From Canna indica (taxonomy: Eukaryota > Streptophyta > Magnoliopsida > Zingiberales > Cannaceae): DNA of 64,000 nucleotides. This document shows positions 12,501 to 24,281 of this stretch, piece after piece; the first letter of the stretch is position 1, and the number at the start of each line of letters is the position of its first letter. Position numbers and translations under genes: made by a program. The stretch covers positions 81,274,001 through 81,338,000 of the forward strand of contig CP136892.1 of the NCBI GenBank assembly GCA_034359265.1, read 5' to 3'. The notes under the pieces are model-generated. The model was not told the origin of the DNA and searched no databases. It worked only from the letters and a program-made list of their open reading frames with translations.

Positions 12501-15500
12501 TATTGTGGATCAAAATTGGACTAAGCCGCGGAACACGATAAAATCTCAAGAACTTACAAGTATTAGGTTAACCAATTCAACTATGTTATAATGTTGTAAT
12601 TCGAGCACAATTACCTAATCATTAGGCTAGTTAGAAGCTTTTGCTCACCCCCTACCTAGCACTTGGAGCCCTAGGCCTCCACTCAGAATTGTACTAAAGA
12701 CTCACTACCTTAAGTGCCATTTACTCTATTAACTATTAAAAATCTGAAGCAATTAGGTAGTATTGAATTGTTTATGACAATGTTACGAATACACTTATTT
12801 CTGACTTATTATTGGAAGAATGAAAAGCATTTTCTTATATAAATATATTGTTTGTTGTATATGAAGTGAGTTCTGTTGTTTGGCATTATTTTTCGTCCTT
12901 ATAATATTTCTAAAAATTAAAATCAATATATAAGCCTATAGCAATTGAATGCAAGACCATGGTATAAGATATACAAATCCTACTATGCACCTATAGGCAA
13001 TTATATAATAGTACCAGCAACAGTTCAGGTTTAAAAAAAGTGAGGTATATGAACTGATATGTACCAGTCTTCTAAAGTAACAAGGCTATATTTTGAGCCT
13101 TGTTATTTACCTTCTGGTGTTAAAAACATTGATGTAAAAGTAGTTTATATCTATGCAAACTTAATATTTAAATAGTTTATTTTATAATTGTGCATGTTTA
13201 CTTCTTATGATAAACTGATTGTTTCACATTGCAGTGTTTATTCATAATTTAAAACTTCATGACATCATCTAAAAATTCTACATATAATGTTATGAAAAAA
13301 TTGCAATATTTTTATTCATTTTTAAGAAATTTCAATTTATTGACTGTCTAACCATGTGGAAAGTTTGCCCATTTTAAATAAGAACTCACTTGAGGCTGAC
13401 TAAGACCTCTCAACTAGACCAAAGCATAAAACCTAGGTAGTTTTAGAAGCTTGTGTAGCCCAAGAATAATTGAATAAGTACATCACACCCATTCTAAGCA
13501 CTCTTTTTTTTCAGCACTAATCCACAACAAGCAGATCCACAGCTTAATCAAAGGGTTTTGCATTATAAATGATATATCTACTCTTAATCAGCACAAGGAT
13601 AATTCTCTGAAGTTAGCATGGCACTTGAATGATATATCTACTCTTATAAATAACTTGGTAAAAGGGTTTTGCAATATCTACTATCCTTAATGAATTTTTA
13701 CGGCGTGATCAAACCATAATATTGTTACCTCCTATCATAGTTCAAAAAACCGTACCGTACCAGGCGGTATGGCCGGTATTTACCGGTTTTTTGACTTACC
13801 GGTATACGAGATACCCGGTATAGGAGAATACCGGGTATCTCGGTAAATACCGCCCGGTATGGGCGGTATTTATCACATACTGCCCAGTATGATGCATATA
13901 GCCGTTGGCACTTGGCAACGGTGGCCGACAGCCATGTCGGGCTGTCGGGCTGTCGGGCACAGCACGTGGATTAATACCGTCCGGTTTGGGCGGTATTGAT
14001 CAAATACCGCCCGCCCGGGGGTATTAGGTGTCATACGGGACGGTATCACCCGGTATGATGAACAGTACCCCCAAACGGCTATAGAGCCGTTTAACAAAAA
14101 AAACGGCCGGTATGATTTTTTATTCCGGACCGTACCGGTCACCGACCAAAATCGGTACCGGTACCGGTATTTTAAACCATGCCTCCTATTGTAATTTTCC
14201 TTTTTTCCTCAATCTTATCCATTAATGTATTTAACTCCGCCTATGTGAGCATACGTAATGATAGTCGGTCCCAAGCCTCAAAAAAGGAGGGTTGCGATAG
14301 GTTGATGGCCAGCGTAAAAACTAGTCATAGATTCTCTACTATATGACGTTAGGACGTGCCCACCTAGGCACGCGATACGTCGGCACCTGAATGTAGTGCT
14401 AAATGAGCAAGGGGTTGCATCACACCACCGCCTGGGTGTGAGGGAGTATAGGCAAGGGTTCCCACATCTTGGACCGGTGTGGGTAAAGAAGCTAGTCCCA
14501 CTACATCGGCGCTCGGATGTGATGCTAGATAAGAAAGGGTCCTTGCATCCAAATGGACTGGTGCGAGTAAAGAAGCTAGTCCATTGGAACACGATTAGGA
14601 TAGATAGTTGGAACATAGGGTCTTTGACAAGATAGTCAATGGAGTTAGTAAATACCCTAAAAAGGAGGATTGATATAGCGTGCTTACAAGAGACTAGGTG
14701 GACAGGAAACAAGCTAGAGAGATTGGTAATACAAGGTATAAGTTGTGGTATTGCAGTGGGAATAATTGTAGAACCAGGTCTTAAGGACAAAGTGGTTGAA
14801 GTAAAGAAAATAGAAGATAGGATCATTCATTTGAGAATAGTGCTTAGAAAAAGAGACCATCAACATAGTTAGTGTGTATGCCCCTCAAGTAGGCTTAAGT
14901 GTGGATGTTAAGGATAGGTTCTGGGAAAATATGGATGCGATAATTCAAGAGATTCCTAATGAGCAAGAGTTGTTGATGTTGTTATCCATGAATGTATTTT
15001 TTTTTTCCTTCTTCTCAGTGCCAATTGCACTTGGTCAACTATGATAGTGATCTTACACGCTCCCATCATAGAAAACTATTTTAGTACCTAAAGGTTGCAT
15101 AATTCAGTGCATGGAGTCCATAGATTAGACTCAAGCTATTTACTAGAGGGAGTAAGGAACTGTGTTCAGAAGGAAAAAAAAAATGTTAGGAAAATATAAG
15201 CATAAAATACTCCGTATTTTCATAGTGGAACTTGATTGCTAAATGGAATTTTCTAGTGTAAGGAAAGTTAGAACTAACACAGTATGTGCAGATTTGTCGT
15301 TGACGTGTCTTGGCAAGCCTAACCAACGTGTTGTCATCTAAAGAAGGGTAGGGAAGGCAATATGCATTTTCAAGACGAAGATCCAAAATGTAAAGGTAAT
15401 TTAACTTCAGAATCTAATATGACATAGAAATCCATGTTACTGACTGATGAGACTAGAATTACCTATAGTCCACCCACCTCAACAACACACCATATTCAGC

Positions 15501-16153
15501 AAATGACACACACTTTAAACTCTTGACAGTGCATTCAACAAAAACCCTTTCCAAGTTCAAAATAAAGCCATTCGTTCAGAAAGAGTGACAGATTACTCTG
15601 GTTGGATTGAAAACCGTTAAGTAACGCCCGTTATTCAAGGACCAAGTCTGTTTAGCCAAAATTGAACATCTAATATAACAGTAGTGAGGCTCAGCAATGA
15701 AAATCAACGTGCAATAACTATGTAAAATAGGAAAACCGAACATATGAAATGCTCATGCAGGCTAACTCGGGTTTTTGGTTTCTATATAAATGCAATTCAA
15801 CTAATAGCAGATGGGCAAGAACTGATTCCGCGCTGGCCAAGCAAGAAGCATTCAGTGGTGCAACAAACGAGAAAGATCCAATCATGCTAAAACATCACAA
15901 CATCTAATTTATATTAAGACGATCTTTCACTGCCGAATTTCTTTTTCAAAACAAATGTCAACCCCTCGAACTCAGGAAACATATCACTTCCTGCATCGCT
16001 TAACTTAGGACTTGTGAGTGAGATAAAAGAAACCAGTGACAGGAAGTACATACGCGACAGGAAATAGGAGATGGCGAAGACGCAGATGGCCCAGCAGACG
16101 GTTCGAACCTTGGCCTCCTCGATCAGATCCTGCAGCGTCTCCATCGGCCGCAT
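2519..16153 (-). CDS. sorting-nexin-like protein with PXA, PX and nexin-C domains (3' end outside window)
   Basis: Twelve exons join in one open frame of 877 codons: 16153-16054, 11618-11216, 11118-10941, 10859-10720, 10306-9517, 8879-8779, 8306-8162, 8078-8010, 7881-7836, 5525-5083, 4172-4093 and 2654-2519. The start MRPMETLQDLIEEAK was chosen because plant homologues start at this motif; an in-frame ATG further upstream exists. Two N-terminal membrane segments are followed by a PXA domain (exons 2-5), an ENLENMWTKGRNY motif, a PX domain for phosphoinositide binding (exons 6-8, with RRYRNFERLHRHLK) and the start of the nexin-C domain (exons 11-12). Family knowledge suggests a role in endosomal membrane traffic. 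All junctions are GT-AG except the donor of exon 6, which is GC. The homologous C-terminal part, which should follow WVQD, is missing, so the gene probably continues beyond position 1 behind transposon-filled sequence. Confidence 0.88.
3281..3490. repeat. tandem duplication of about 111 bp
   Basis: Two adjacent copies start at 3281 and 3392, each with AATCATTTC, CTACTAAAA and GACCCTTTTGTT in the same order. They lie in the last visible intron of the sorting-nexin-like gene. Confidence 0.75.
3494..3555. repeat. GAT/TTA trinucleotide microsatellite
   Basis: About fifteen uninterrupted GAT units are followed by several TTA units, directly after the 111-bp duplication. It is intronic and likely polymorphic in length. 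Confidence 0.95.
5888..6830. mobile_element. hAT-like non-autonomous element with GGTTATCGA ends
   Basis: The ends are CATGGTTATCGAATCGC and the complement of CAAGGTTATCGAGTCGC, matching at 15 of 17 positions. CTCATGTG is duplicated exactly on both sides (5880-5887 and 6831-6838), an 8-bp target-site duplication as in hAT elements. Subterminal zones repeat ATTCG/CGAAT motifs. The middle (about 6050-6600) is GC-rich and CTTCAACAG-rich with several overlapping open frames that resemble no known protein. No transposase is visible. It sits in the intron between exons 9 and 10 of the sorting-nexin-like gene. Confidence 0.8.
12231..12285. repeat. CCCA/CA-rich simple repeat
   Basis: Interrupted CCCA and CA units, within intron 1 of the sorting-nexin-like gene. 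Confidence 0.85.
13736..14181. mobile_element. hAT-like non-autonomous element, GGTACC-rich family
   Basis: The ends are CATAGTTCAAAAAACCG at the left and the complement of CATGGTTTAAAATACCGG at the right. CCTCCTAT is repeated exactly on both sides (13728-13735 and 14182-14189), an 8-bp target-site duplication. The interior is rich in GGTATT, CCGGTA and GGCGGTAT motifs like the element at 969-1771, so both belong to one family. It encodes no protein. It lies in intron 1 of the sorting-nexin-like gene. Confidence 0.82.
14233..14981 (+). pseudogene. LINE fragment: 5' region and N-terminal endonuclease segment
   Basis: The plus strand reads WNIGSLTR, a stop, then MELVNTLKRRIDIACLQETRWTGNK. This is the N-terminal signature of the apurinic endonuclease domain of plant LINE retrotransposons. 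A second piece in another frame (near 14870-14980) reads SVYAPQVGLSVDVKDRFWENMD and IIQEIPNEQELL. The fragment stops where the next conserved endonuclease motif should begin; there is no reverse transcriptase and no poly(A) tail. An 18-bp direct repeat with one mismatch flanks it (14215-14232, 14982-14999). It is in intron 1 of the sorting-nexin-like gene. Confidence 0.75.
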
Positions 16154-17847
16154 CGTGGCGATCGCTTGAAAAGAAGAGCGAATTCCCGACCTGCGGAAGC
16201 GAGGCAATGAACCGATCGATCTTGAAGCGAAGCGGAGAAGTCCAGAAAGATTGGGGGTGGGTTTCTGCAAACCCTAGGAGAGTTCAGGGGAGGAGAGGAT
16301 GAGGTAGGCGTGGCGAGTGGGCCGTCTCTTCTTCGCCTCGGCTGTGGCCCTCTTGTTACGGGAGGAAGGAGAAGCGAGCGAGGGTAGACGGTAATGATGA
16401 GCTCCTCCGCCTTCGCATCGTGTCGTGCTGTTCCTTTTCTTTTACACGCTCTGATACATAATAAATCGCAAACACGCTGCAGATCGCGTTATATGTCGTG
16501 TAACGGGAATGGATAATATCAGTAAACCGTCACCATCTGAGGATTGACATAGGAATTAATGTATATACAAAGGAGCTATCAGACATGTATGCTCATTTGT
16601 TAGGGGTTACATTAAAATTTTGAAAAATTAAGGGGTCAGATTGCAACTAGTACTGAATTTTAAATATACGATTCACATGTTTCCCTTGTTAGTATCCTTA
16701 GAAAGCGGTACATATAAAATTTTATATTACTTTTTTTTTATCTATATAGGATTGTTGCAAAGCATGTAAGTAATTAATTGAGATCTCGCGTGATTGACAT
16801 ACACTACTAGAATATATCACATCAGTCACGGGAATCATCGACAGCTGCCTCGGCCTGCAGAATAATTCACGGCTTTGCGATGACCATAGCGATCGTGGCT
16901 GATGTAACCAAATCAACTACGGCTCGCATACGGCCACATAGAGCCGTCGCTCATAGTTGATGGCACACAAGGGGCGCGAAATAAAATAAATTATTAGTCA
17001 CGACCGCTAGAGCCATTGGTGATATGAATAACCAAATCAGTCGCGGCTCGCATACGGCCGCATAGAGTTGTCACTCATAGTTGATGGCGCGCACGGGGCG
17101 CGAAATAAAATAAGTTATTAGCCACGGTTTAGGGGGGGTGCTAGAGCCGTTGGTGATATGAATAAGTCATTAGCCACGACTGAAAGTGGCTATCGCTTAT
17201 TAATTAATAGCACGAACGTAGCCCACGAAAATTAAAACACTCTTCACCGACGGTTGAGAGAGTTGTCGGTGATAATAAAATTACAAATCCACGGTGTTCC
17301 GACGGCTTGCGAGCCGTCGGTGAAAATCTTTTTTATTTGTGTTCGTGCCTGACCCTTCCTCTTTCTTCCTCTTCTTCATCTTTCTTCTCTGCTCGCTGTT
17401 GTCGCCCGTTGTCGCCGTCGTCCGTCGCGCCGGTGACCCTCTCCCTTCCGGTATGCATCTCCTCCTCTCTTGCCTGTTGCCCTGCGCCGACGTCGATCGG
17501 GCCCTCTCCGCGTCGGCGTCGACCTGCCCGGCCCTCTCCGCGCCGGCGTCTACGTACAAGCCGGCGCCATGATTCGGGGCCGATGGTAATCGGCCCCAAT
17601 GCAAACAGTAGCCAGCATCACTGCCGGCTACTTTTGATGCATGATTAGGGTTAATTGAACTCTAATCAAGTAACCCTAATCAAGTAAATCCTATAATTTT
17701 TCTAATTTTTTATTGTTAATTATTAGGAATTAATTTTTAATTAGGTAATTGGTTTGGTTAATATTAATTAATAGTTAATGTTGATTAGGGTTTAATTATT
17801 TTTAGGTTAATTAATGAAATTAGTTTAATATTAATTAATTAGTATTA

Positions 17848-18012
17848 ATGGAATCGTCCACTGATCGAGGACTCGCACCGAAATCGTCCACTGTGGACTC
17901 GCGATCAAATCATTCATGGTGGACTCGCGCCGGAATCTCAACAATGGATGGACTCGTGTCGGAATCGTCCACTTTGGACTCGCGCAGAATCATCCACTAT
18001 GGACTCGTACCG
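17848..18012 (+). repeat. minisatellite of about 28 bp inside the CACTA element
   Basis: Six imperfect copies of a unit with the cores TCGTCCACT and GGACTCGC follow one another. Translation gives repeated SSTVDSR-like residues, but no protein family is recognised. Confidence 0.75.
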
Positions 18013-18212
18013 GCATCCATAAATTTAGAAAAAAATCAATATTAGTTGATATGTTTCACGTACGCATCGACAAATCAAGTTTTAATTTTGCAAAATCTTA
18101 GATCCATTCGGGGGCTTTATGTTCGTGTAAATGAAGTTAATGATCTTTTATACGACGTACAACCCTTGAATTATCCCTAATTGGATAATTTGATAACATA
18201 GTTACTTATATT

Positions 18213-18402
18213 GACGAATAATTATAAATGTGAAGTATATATTCAATTATTAAATATGAAGTATATATTCAAATAACCAGATGCAGATGAGCTTATCCTA
18301 TGATAATGACGATGACGAATAATTATAAATGTGAAGTATATATTCAATTATTAAATGTGAAGTATATATTCAAATAACTATACAAATGCAGATAAGCTTA
18401 TA
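18213..18402 (+). repeat. tandem duplication, period 101 bp, inside the CACTA element
   Basis: Copies begin at 18213 and 18314. Both contain GACGAATAATTATAAATG, two GAAGTATATATTCAA segments and a GCAGATRAGCTTAT tail. Confidence 0.8.
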
Positions 18403-18453
18403 TATATCTATTAATCTATTATATATAATCTAATTATATTAAATTTTTATAGC

Positions 18454-20154
18454 TATGGTTCGAGATATTAGTTCCCGATGAGGCATTCCTCGTAGGATCC
18501 CCCGACGATTACCACCCGTCCCATATGTACCCACTGACCCTTCGCCTTCCACCACAATCCCCCCACCTCCAGCCACCCCCCCCCACCTGATCTGTCCAAT
18601 GTTCCCTCACCTGATCTTGCCACCATCCCCTCACCTCTGGCTACCATCCCTCCACCACCCTATGCAGATTCAGGACCATCGTCTTCGAGACGTAGGCCAC
18701 GAGGGTCTAACAGAATTCTTCTTCCGCCACCCGAGGGAGAACTACGCAGAGCAGTTAATGTGCGCGGAAGACGGTAAGTATATGCATAAATTATTTCTTA
18801 TAATTTATTTATTTCAAAATATCATAATATGATTTTATATTTGGTGCAGATTTGAGCAGGACGACGTCCCTCGCACGATAGCGGGGACGATCCGGAAGTT
18901 TATGCACGGGGCGTGGCCTACGTGGTCTCACGTGCCCCGTGAGCATATGGATTTATTGTGGCGAGAGTTCACAGTAAGTATATTTATTAAATTAATGTTA
19001 ATGTTAAATATTGATCTGTAATATTTTTTTTTTGTTGCAGGCTCATTATACATGGCTGGGGGACTAGACCACTTTTATTGAGGCTGCATGGGAGCGTGTT
19101 GCCCGCGCTCACTATAACGGGCTGCTTCAGCAGGCCCGTCAAATCGTGATGAGACGGCTGGGGGCCACACAGATAGGGCAGACTCGGGGACACGCCCTCG
19201 AGTGGATTCCTGGTCCTGTGTGGGACCAGATCATTGAGCGATGGGACACACCTGAGTGGCAGGATCGAGGTCTCCCAGACTACGTCGAGAAATCGCATGT
19301 CCGGGGGGGGACGGCATAGGGGCGCACCACACTGGTGGCTCCATCTCTTTTGCGGTTCATGAGCGTCGTATGGTATGTATAATTTAAATATTTTTAATTA
19401 AATTATATATTATGTATAATGATATTAATGTATTTGTTTTCTAATGTAGGACGTGAGTGCCGGAGGACGACACCATCCAACGTCCGTCGATGATGGAGGT
19501 GTTTGAGCGCACCCACCGTCGTCGACGAGGAGCGGGGGACTACGTTGATAGCAGAGCCTCGATCATAATGGTAAGTATTTATATATGTCTATTTGTTTTA
19601 TATAATTTTTATTTATAATTTATATATATTTAAAATATAAACACGTGTAGGAAACTTACACGAGGACTGTGATCGAGCGTGGAGGCACACCTGAGAAGTT
19701 CGACGCAGGAGCTTGGGTGGAGGCCGTAGATGGCTGGGAGCACGACCGTATTTATGGCTTTGCAGATAGTGGTCATGCACGCGCCATGCTCGGGGCACTT
19801 GGGGCACCGACCCCTCTGGCTGCGGGTGAGCAGCCCTCGACATCTCGAGCGCAGGACTAGAGCCGGATAGCGGCCTTGGAGTTAGAGCTCACCCAACAGA
19901 GACGGACAATGGAGGAGCAGAGGCTGACGATGAATGAGCAGAGGTTGGTGATGGAGGAGCATAGACGGACGAATGAAGAGTTGAGACAGACGATGTAGAG
20001 CATGCAGGCACTCCTCACTCAGATTGTGTCTCACTCTGGCCTTCTACTGATTATGTCGCAGTCGTCGTCCTCCTCGACCCAGTCGACACTCCCGACCCAG
20101 TCGACACTCCCGACCCAGTCATTGTTGACTCTACCACCTCCACCACAATCGTGA
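18454..20154 (+). pseudogene. decayed Transposase_24 (Ptta/En/Spm-type) gene of the CACTA element
   Basis: Intron-separated coding blocks can be followed. The first is proline-rich (about 18600-18775, GT donor). The second contains RKFMHGAWPTWSHVPREH (18851-18973). The third contains ARAHYNGLLQQARQIVMRR (19041-19373). A fourth block (about 19450-19569) precedes one with GTPEKFDAGAWVEAVDGWE (19651-20154), which ends in a Q/E-rich coiled coil and a repeated PTQSTL tail. The spacing matches the plant Transposase_24 family carried by CACTA elements. It is broken by an early stop near 18478, a stop after WLGD (about 19066), a frame change in a G run near 19305, another in the following exon, and stops after RAQD (19860) and LRQTM. 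Confidence 0.75.
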
Positions 20155-21859
20155 GATTTTGTTTTATTGTATTTTGTTTATATTTTGGCACTTGTTTGTA
20201 TACGAATAGTTGTTTATATACTTATGGTTGTATATATATATATGATATTTTGATAATTATTTGTCTCCGGTTTGAGGCTTAGATCGATGATATTTATGTA
20301 AAACTTATATGTTTGGTTTCAAATGCATGTGTATGATATTTTCTGATTGTAATATATGATTGAAAATAGATTGTAATCTATAAATATTATTGTATACATG
20401 AATTTATAATTTTTTTATTTTTTTCAGTTACATGATATACCTTCAGCCACGGCTTACCCACGGTCATCGTCACTAAGTCATGACTGAAGGCTTATCGTAA
20501 ATGGCTGATGGCCTGGGTAGCACCAAATATCACGGTTGCTAATAGTATCACCGACGGCCCTGGGTCGTGGCTGATGTGTTGGTATCAGTGACAACCGCCT
20601 ACATCACTAAGTTGTGGCTGAAGGCATGGCTGATGGCTTGGGTAGCACCAAATATCACGGTTGCTAATAGTATCATCGACGGTCGCGGGCCGTGGCTGAT
20701 GTTTTGGTATTAGTGTCGGCCATCTAAAGCCGTCACTGATGTGTTTAAATTAGCGACAACGCCCATGGCTGTCGTTGATGATTACTTGTGATGGCTAAGA
20801 GACGCCGTCACAACTTATCTGAGACGTGCACATCAGTGACGATGTTTTGCCACGGTTGTTGTCGTCCGTGATAGTTATCACCGACGGTTTAGCCACGACT
20901 TCAACCGTCGATGACGACAATTCTAGTAGTGATAGAAAGTGAAGTTTTACTTCTCATAAATTAATGCTCTATGTGTATTTTCGGTGAAATATCAAAAATA
21001 TATTTGATAGACACAAAGTAACTATACGAGAAGTTGCACTTTTTGTCCAATGCATATATACGTATGGTTGACTCGTTTAATGATCAAAATATCTTTCATT
21101 TAGAAATTAACATTTTTATTTTATCATATTATTTTTATATATAATTAATATGATACGTCTACGTATAATTATATAGCATATAAATTATATATTAAAAAAT
21201 AATTTTTATTATAAAGAAAATATAAGGGCCCGTTTGGTTCGCAAACTGCTCATCACAGGACACCAGACAGGGACAAGGACAGGACATCAGGTGTCCTGGG
21301 ATAGTAGTTATACCGTGTTTGGTTCGCTAAGAACAGGACACGATATCCAGTCCCGTCTTGCGTTTGGTTCGTTGAAATAGAGTCCTGTACAAGACAATAT
21401 GACCAAAATACCCTTATAAATTTTTAATGCTCAAATTTAATTTTAAACATAAAAGTCTTCCTACTTAGTCTTAAATTTTAAAAAATAATTACATTTTATT
21501 GAGAATTATTGAGCGTGAATCTGAATGGTGATGCTCAAAATCAAATAATAGTGATGCTTGTACAGGTCATATGGTGGAAGAAGTAATCAAATAATTTATA
21601 TACCGTTCCAAGAATCAAAGAAGCTTCAATCAACACAGGGAAGACCAAACACAGGGAAAAGTTTCTTGCTTAAGAATGTGATTTGCGATAGATCATAGAA
21701 TCCAGATACATATGATCCGATCAGCGGATCAGGCACAACCAAAATTTGGAACACCTCCAACTACAGTAAACACAATTCAAAAATAAAATTTGGAACACCT
21801 CCAACTACAAAATGATAAAATATTTATCTACCACAATTCCAAAATAACAAAGTGTTCAA

Positions 21860-22837
21860 CTACATCCCCATAATTGACTTCACAAAAGTCAACCTTCTAC
21901 TTTCATCCAGCCTCATGAAAATTGTCGCGTAGTGAGTATTTTCTGCAAATTTTTTCAGTACATTCATTTTCTCCATCTCTGTTATTCCCAATTTATGCAC
22001 TTCATCAACCAACGTTGACATCTCCATATGCTCTCTCATTTTTGTCATCTCAATAGCCACTGTGTGCATATCACGAGCAGCCGAACTCATTTGAGTTTCC
22101 CACACCTCAATGAATTTATCTGCCACTTCATTCATGCGGCCTCGCTTTTTTTTTTGGCTCACTTCCTTCGGATTGATTACCAATGTTCGAGATTGGAGAT
22201 TCTTGCCTTCTTGACATTGGAGATTCAGGTTGTTGTGAGGATTGTGTTTCCATCATATTTTCCCATTCAGGTTGTAAGGATTGTGTTTCTATCACATCAG
22301 CTGGTGTCTCTGCACCGTGGCCAGTGGCACGATCCTTTCCAAAGATGACATGCAGTCTTTCAAACTCTTTAAATTCTTTATTCGCATGGTTTGCGGATTT
22401 TGGATGCTTCTGTTACACAAGGAAAAAAAATACAAGTATTATCAATGATGCAATAATATTAAATAATACATGCTTCTATTGACAATAAAAAATCAATATT
22501 AAATAATTACCTTCAAATATTCCTCCAACACTTGTGGATTGTCAACCACCACACACTTACGCACATCGTCCCATCCAAATCCGCTTGTGTTCATCATATC
22601 AAGTGCTTCAGATAGTTTAAGTGACCATCTTTTCATTTTGTTAACTATCTGTTGCACTGTTAAGTTAATGCCAGGAACTCGTATCAACATTCTTTTCAAA
22701 GCTTCCTCATGAGTTCCTGCTTTAAAAGTGTCATTCTCCCCCCTATGTCCCTCCACAACCAATTCTTCTAAAATAGTCAACAAAGTTTCATCTTCCTCTT
22801 GTGTCCATGAGCGTCTACCTCTTTTTTGAACTTCCAT
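21860..22837 (-). pseudogene. Myb/SANT-like ORF1 of the PIF/Harbinger transposon, frameshifted
   Basis: Exon 1 (22837-22511) encodes KRGRRSWTQEEDETLLTILEE and the rest of a Myb/SANT-like DNA-binding domain with conserved tryptophans. A short intron follows. Exon 2 starts at 22409 with KHPKSANHANKEFKEFE. In PIF/Harbinger elements this protein helps the transposase bind DNA. A run of ten adenines (22146-22155 on the plus strand as T) moves the frame by one base: the exon-2 frame then hits a stop within a few codons, whereas another frame continues with KKKRGRMNEVADKFIEVWE to 21860. The break is therefore a single-base length change, or a sequencing error. Confidence 0.75.
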
Positions 22838-24281
22838 GACTACAAATAAGACATAACCAAACCATTAACAACTAAAAATAGTCATGAAAATGGAAGAATG
22901 TTCCATACTTTTGAGCTGGGATTTTTCAGCTAACTATAGACCCACTTAATTTTACATGACAGAAAACACAATTCAACTGATATATAGCTGATGTTTTATC
23001 AGCTAACTATAGACCCACTTAAAGCATCCACTTGCAAACTCAGTTGACTCAAATACTACTCAAAAATCAAAGCTATGTACTCACCTATAGACGGAGAAAC
23101 TTGTCCTGGTAGCCTCATTCATATCTTTAGTTGTCATAGCAACTAGCAAAGCAGTTTATTTCAGAAAATAGGACAGGAGAAAGAGAGAAGAGAAACAATC
23201 CTACAGAATAATACAGAATATATATATAGCTCCCAACCAGTTAGCTGGGTGGTGAACACATAATTGCCTGTCTGTCCAGCATCAGTCGCACATGTACCAC
23301 CTTACGTGCAGCTGATTACAGATTAACATAAGCTTATAAAACAAATTTTATATGGTCAGGCCAGTAGGTCTACATCAACAAGAACAGATGACAAAGAATG
23401 TTTAACTAAGATTATTCAATATCTGGCTGAAAACCAGACAAAATCAACATGGCATATTTACCCTTGTTCAGCAAATAAATCTAGGTCCATGAGTTGGAAG
23501 TGAGGAAGCCAGGAATGCGAGGCTTCACTAAGGTGGGACAAGATGAAATAACACGAACATCCTAGCCCTAAGGAAAGCTTCAATGTCAAATATATGTGTG
23601 TGAACATGCACATACAGGCTACATCAACAGCAATAAAAAATTCAGGACCCTCAGCTTTGTAATCTACGGTGGCTAGGCCGACTAAGAAGACCTTTGCAAC
23701 TCAGCTTTGGAGCTTAGTGAATGCAAGAAGCAACAACAATATATTATTTCCAGAGAAAGATCACATGTTACCTTAACAATGAGAACAATGAAGGATAAAG
23801 ATGAATTGACAACAACAATATAAAGATGAATTGACTGAACAATGAAGGAGCTTAGCAACAACAAGATGAATTGACTGAAGCCTCAAATCACCCAAGACCA
23901 ATTTTCCTGACTGAACCACAATACCTATGATATAGATGCTACAAATATATAATGGCACCAAACACTCGGCATGCAGCAAATATACACCTCCAAACTGAGA
24001 TAAAATGGCACTAAAGGAATCACCAAATACATAGAGCAATCACCAAGACAACCATGATTAAACATACAACTATTTCTAACATATTTCTAACAGCCATGAT
24101 TTAAATTGTATTGTTTCATTGGCAAACTAATTAACTAGAAAAGTACATTGATTTCATTAAAATCCAAATCATTAAAAAGTACATAATCATAACTGATTCA
24201 ATATAAAACTACATTGAATTACATAACCAAACCATAATAAAAGTACACAAGTACATAATAAAAGTACACAAGTACATTTAT

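Larger units (their letters stand above)
16802..20931 (+). mobile_element. CACTA (En/Spm) DNA transposon, non-autonomous
   Basis: The element starts with CACTACTAGAA and ends with its complement TTCTAGTAGTG. ATA is duplicated on both sides (16799-16801 and 20932-20934), the 3-bp duplication expected of CACTA elements. Both subterminal regions (about 16820-17320 and 20440-20930) are crowded with short repeats around CCACGGCT, CCGTCGG and GGTGAT, the usual binding-site arrays. The only recognisable protein-coding remnant is a Transposase_24-like gene. The DDE transposase (Transposase_21 family) is absent, so movement would need another copy. Confidence 0.9.

Noticed and set aside
14278..14826. 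A 182-residue minus-strand open frame
   Set aside because: It is antisense to the LINE endonuclease fragment.
17281..17648. Open frames of 77-113 residues in the CACTA leader
   Set aside because: Produced by GC-rich sequence on both strands; no start context, no domain, and located before the decayed transposon gene.
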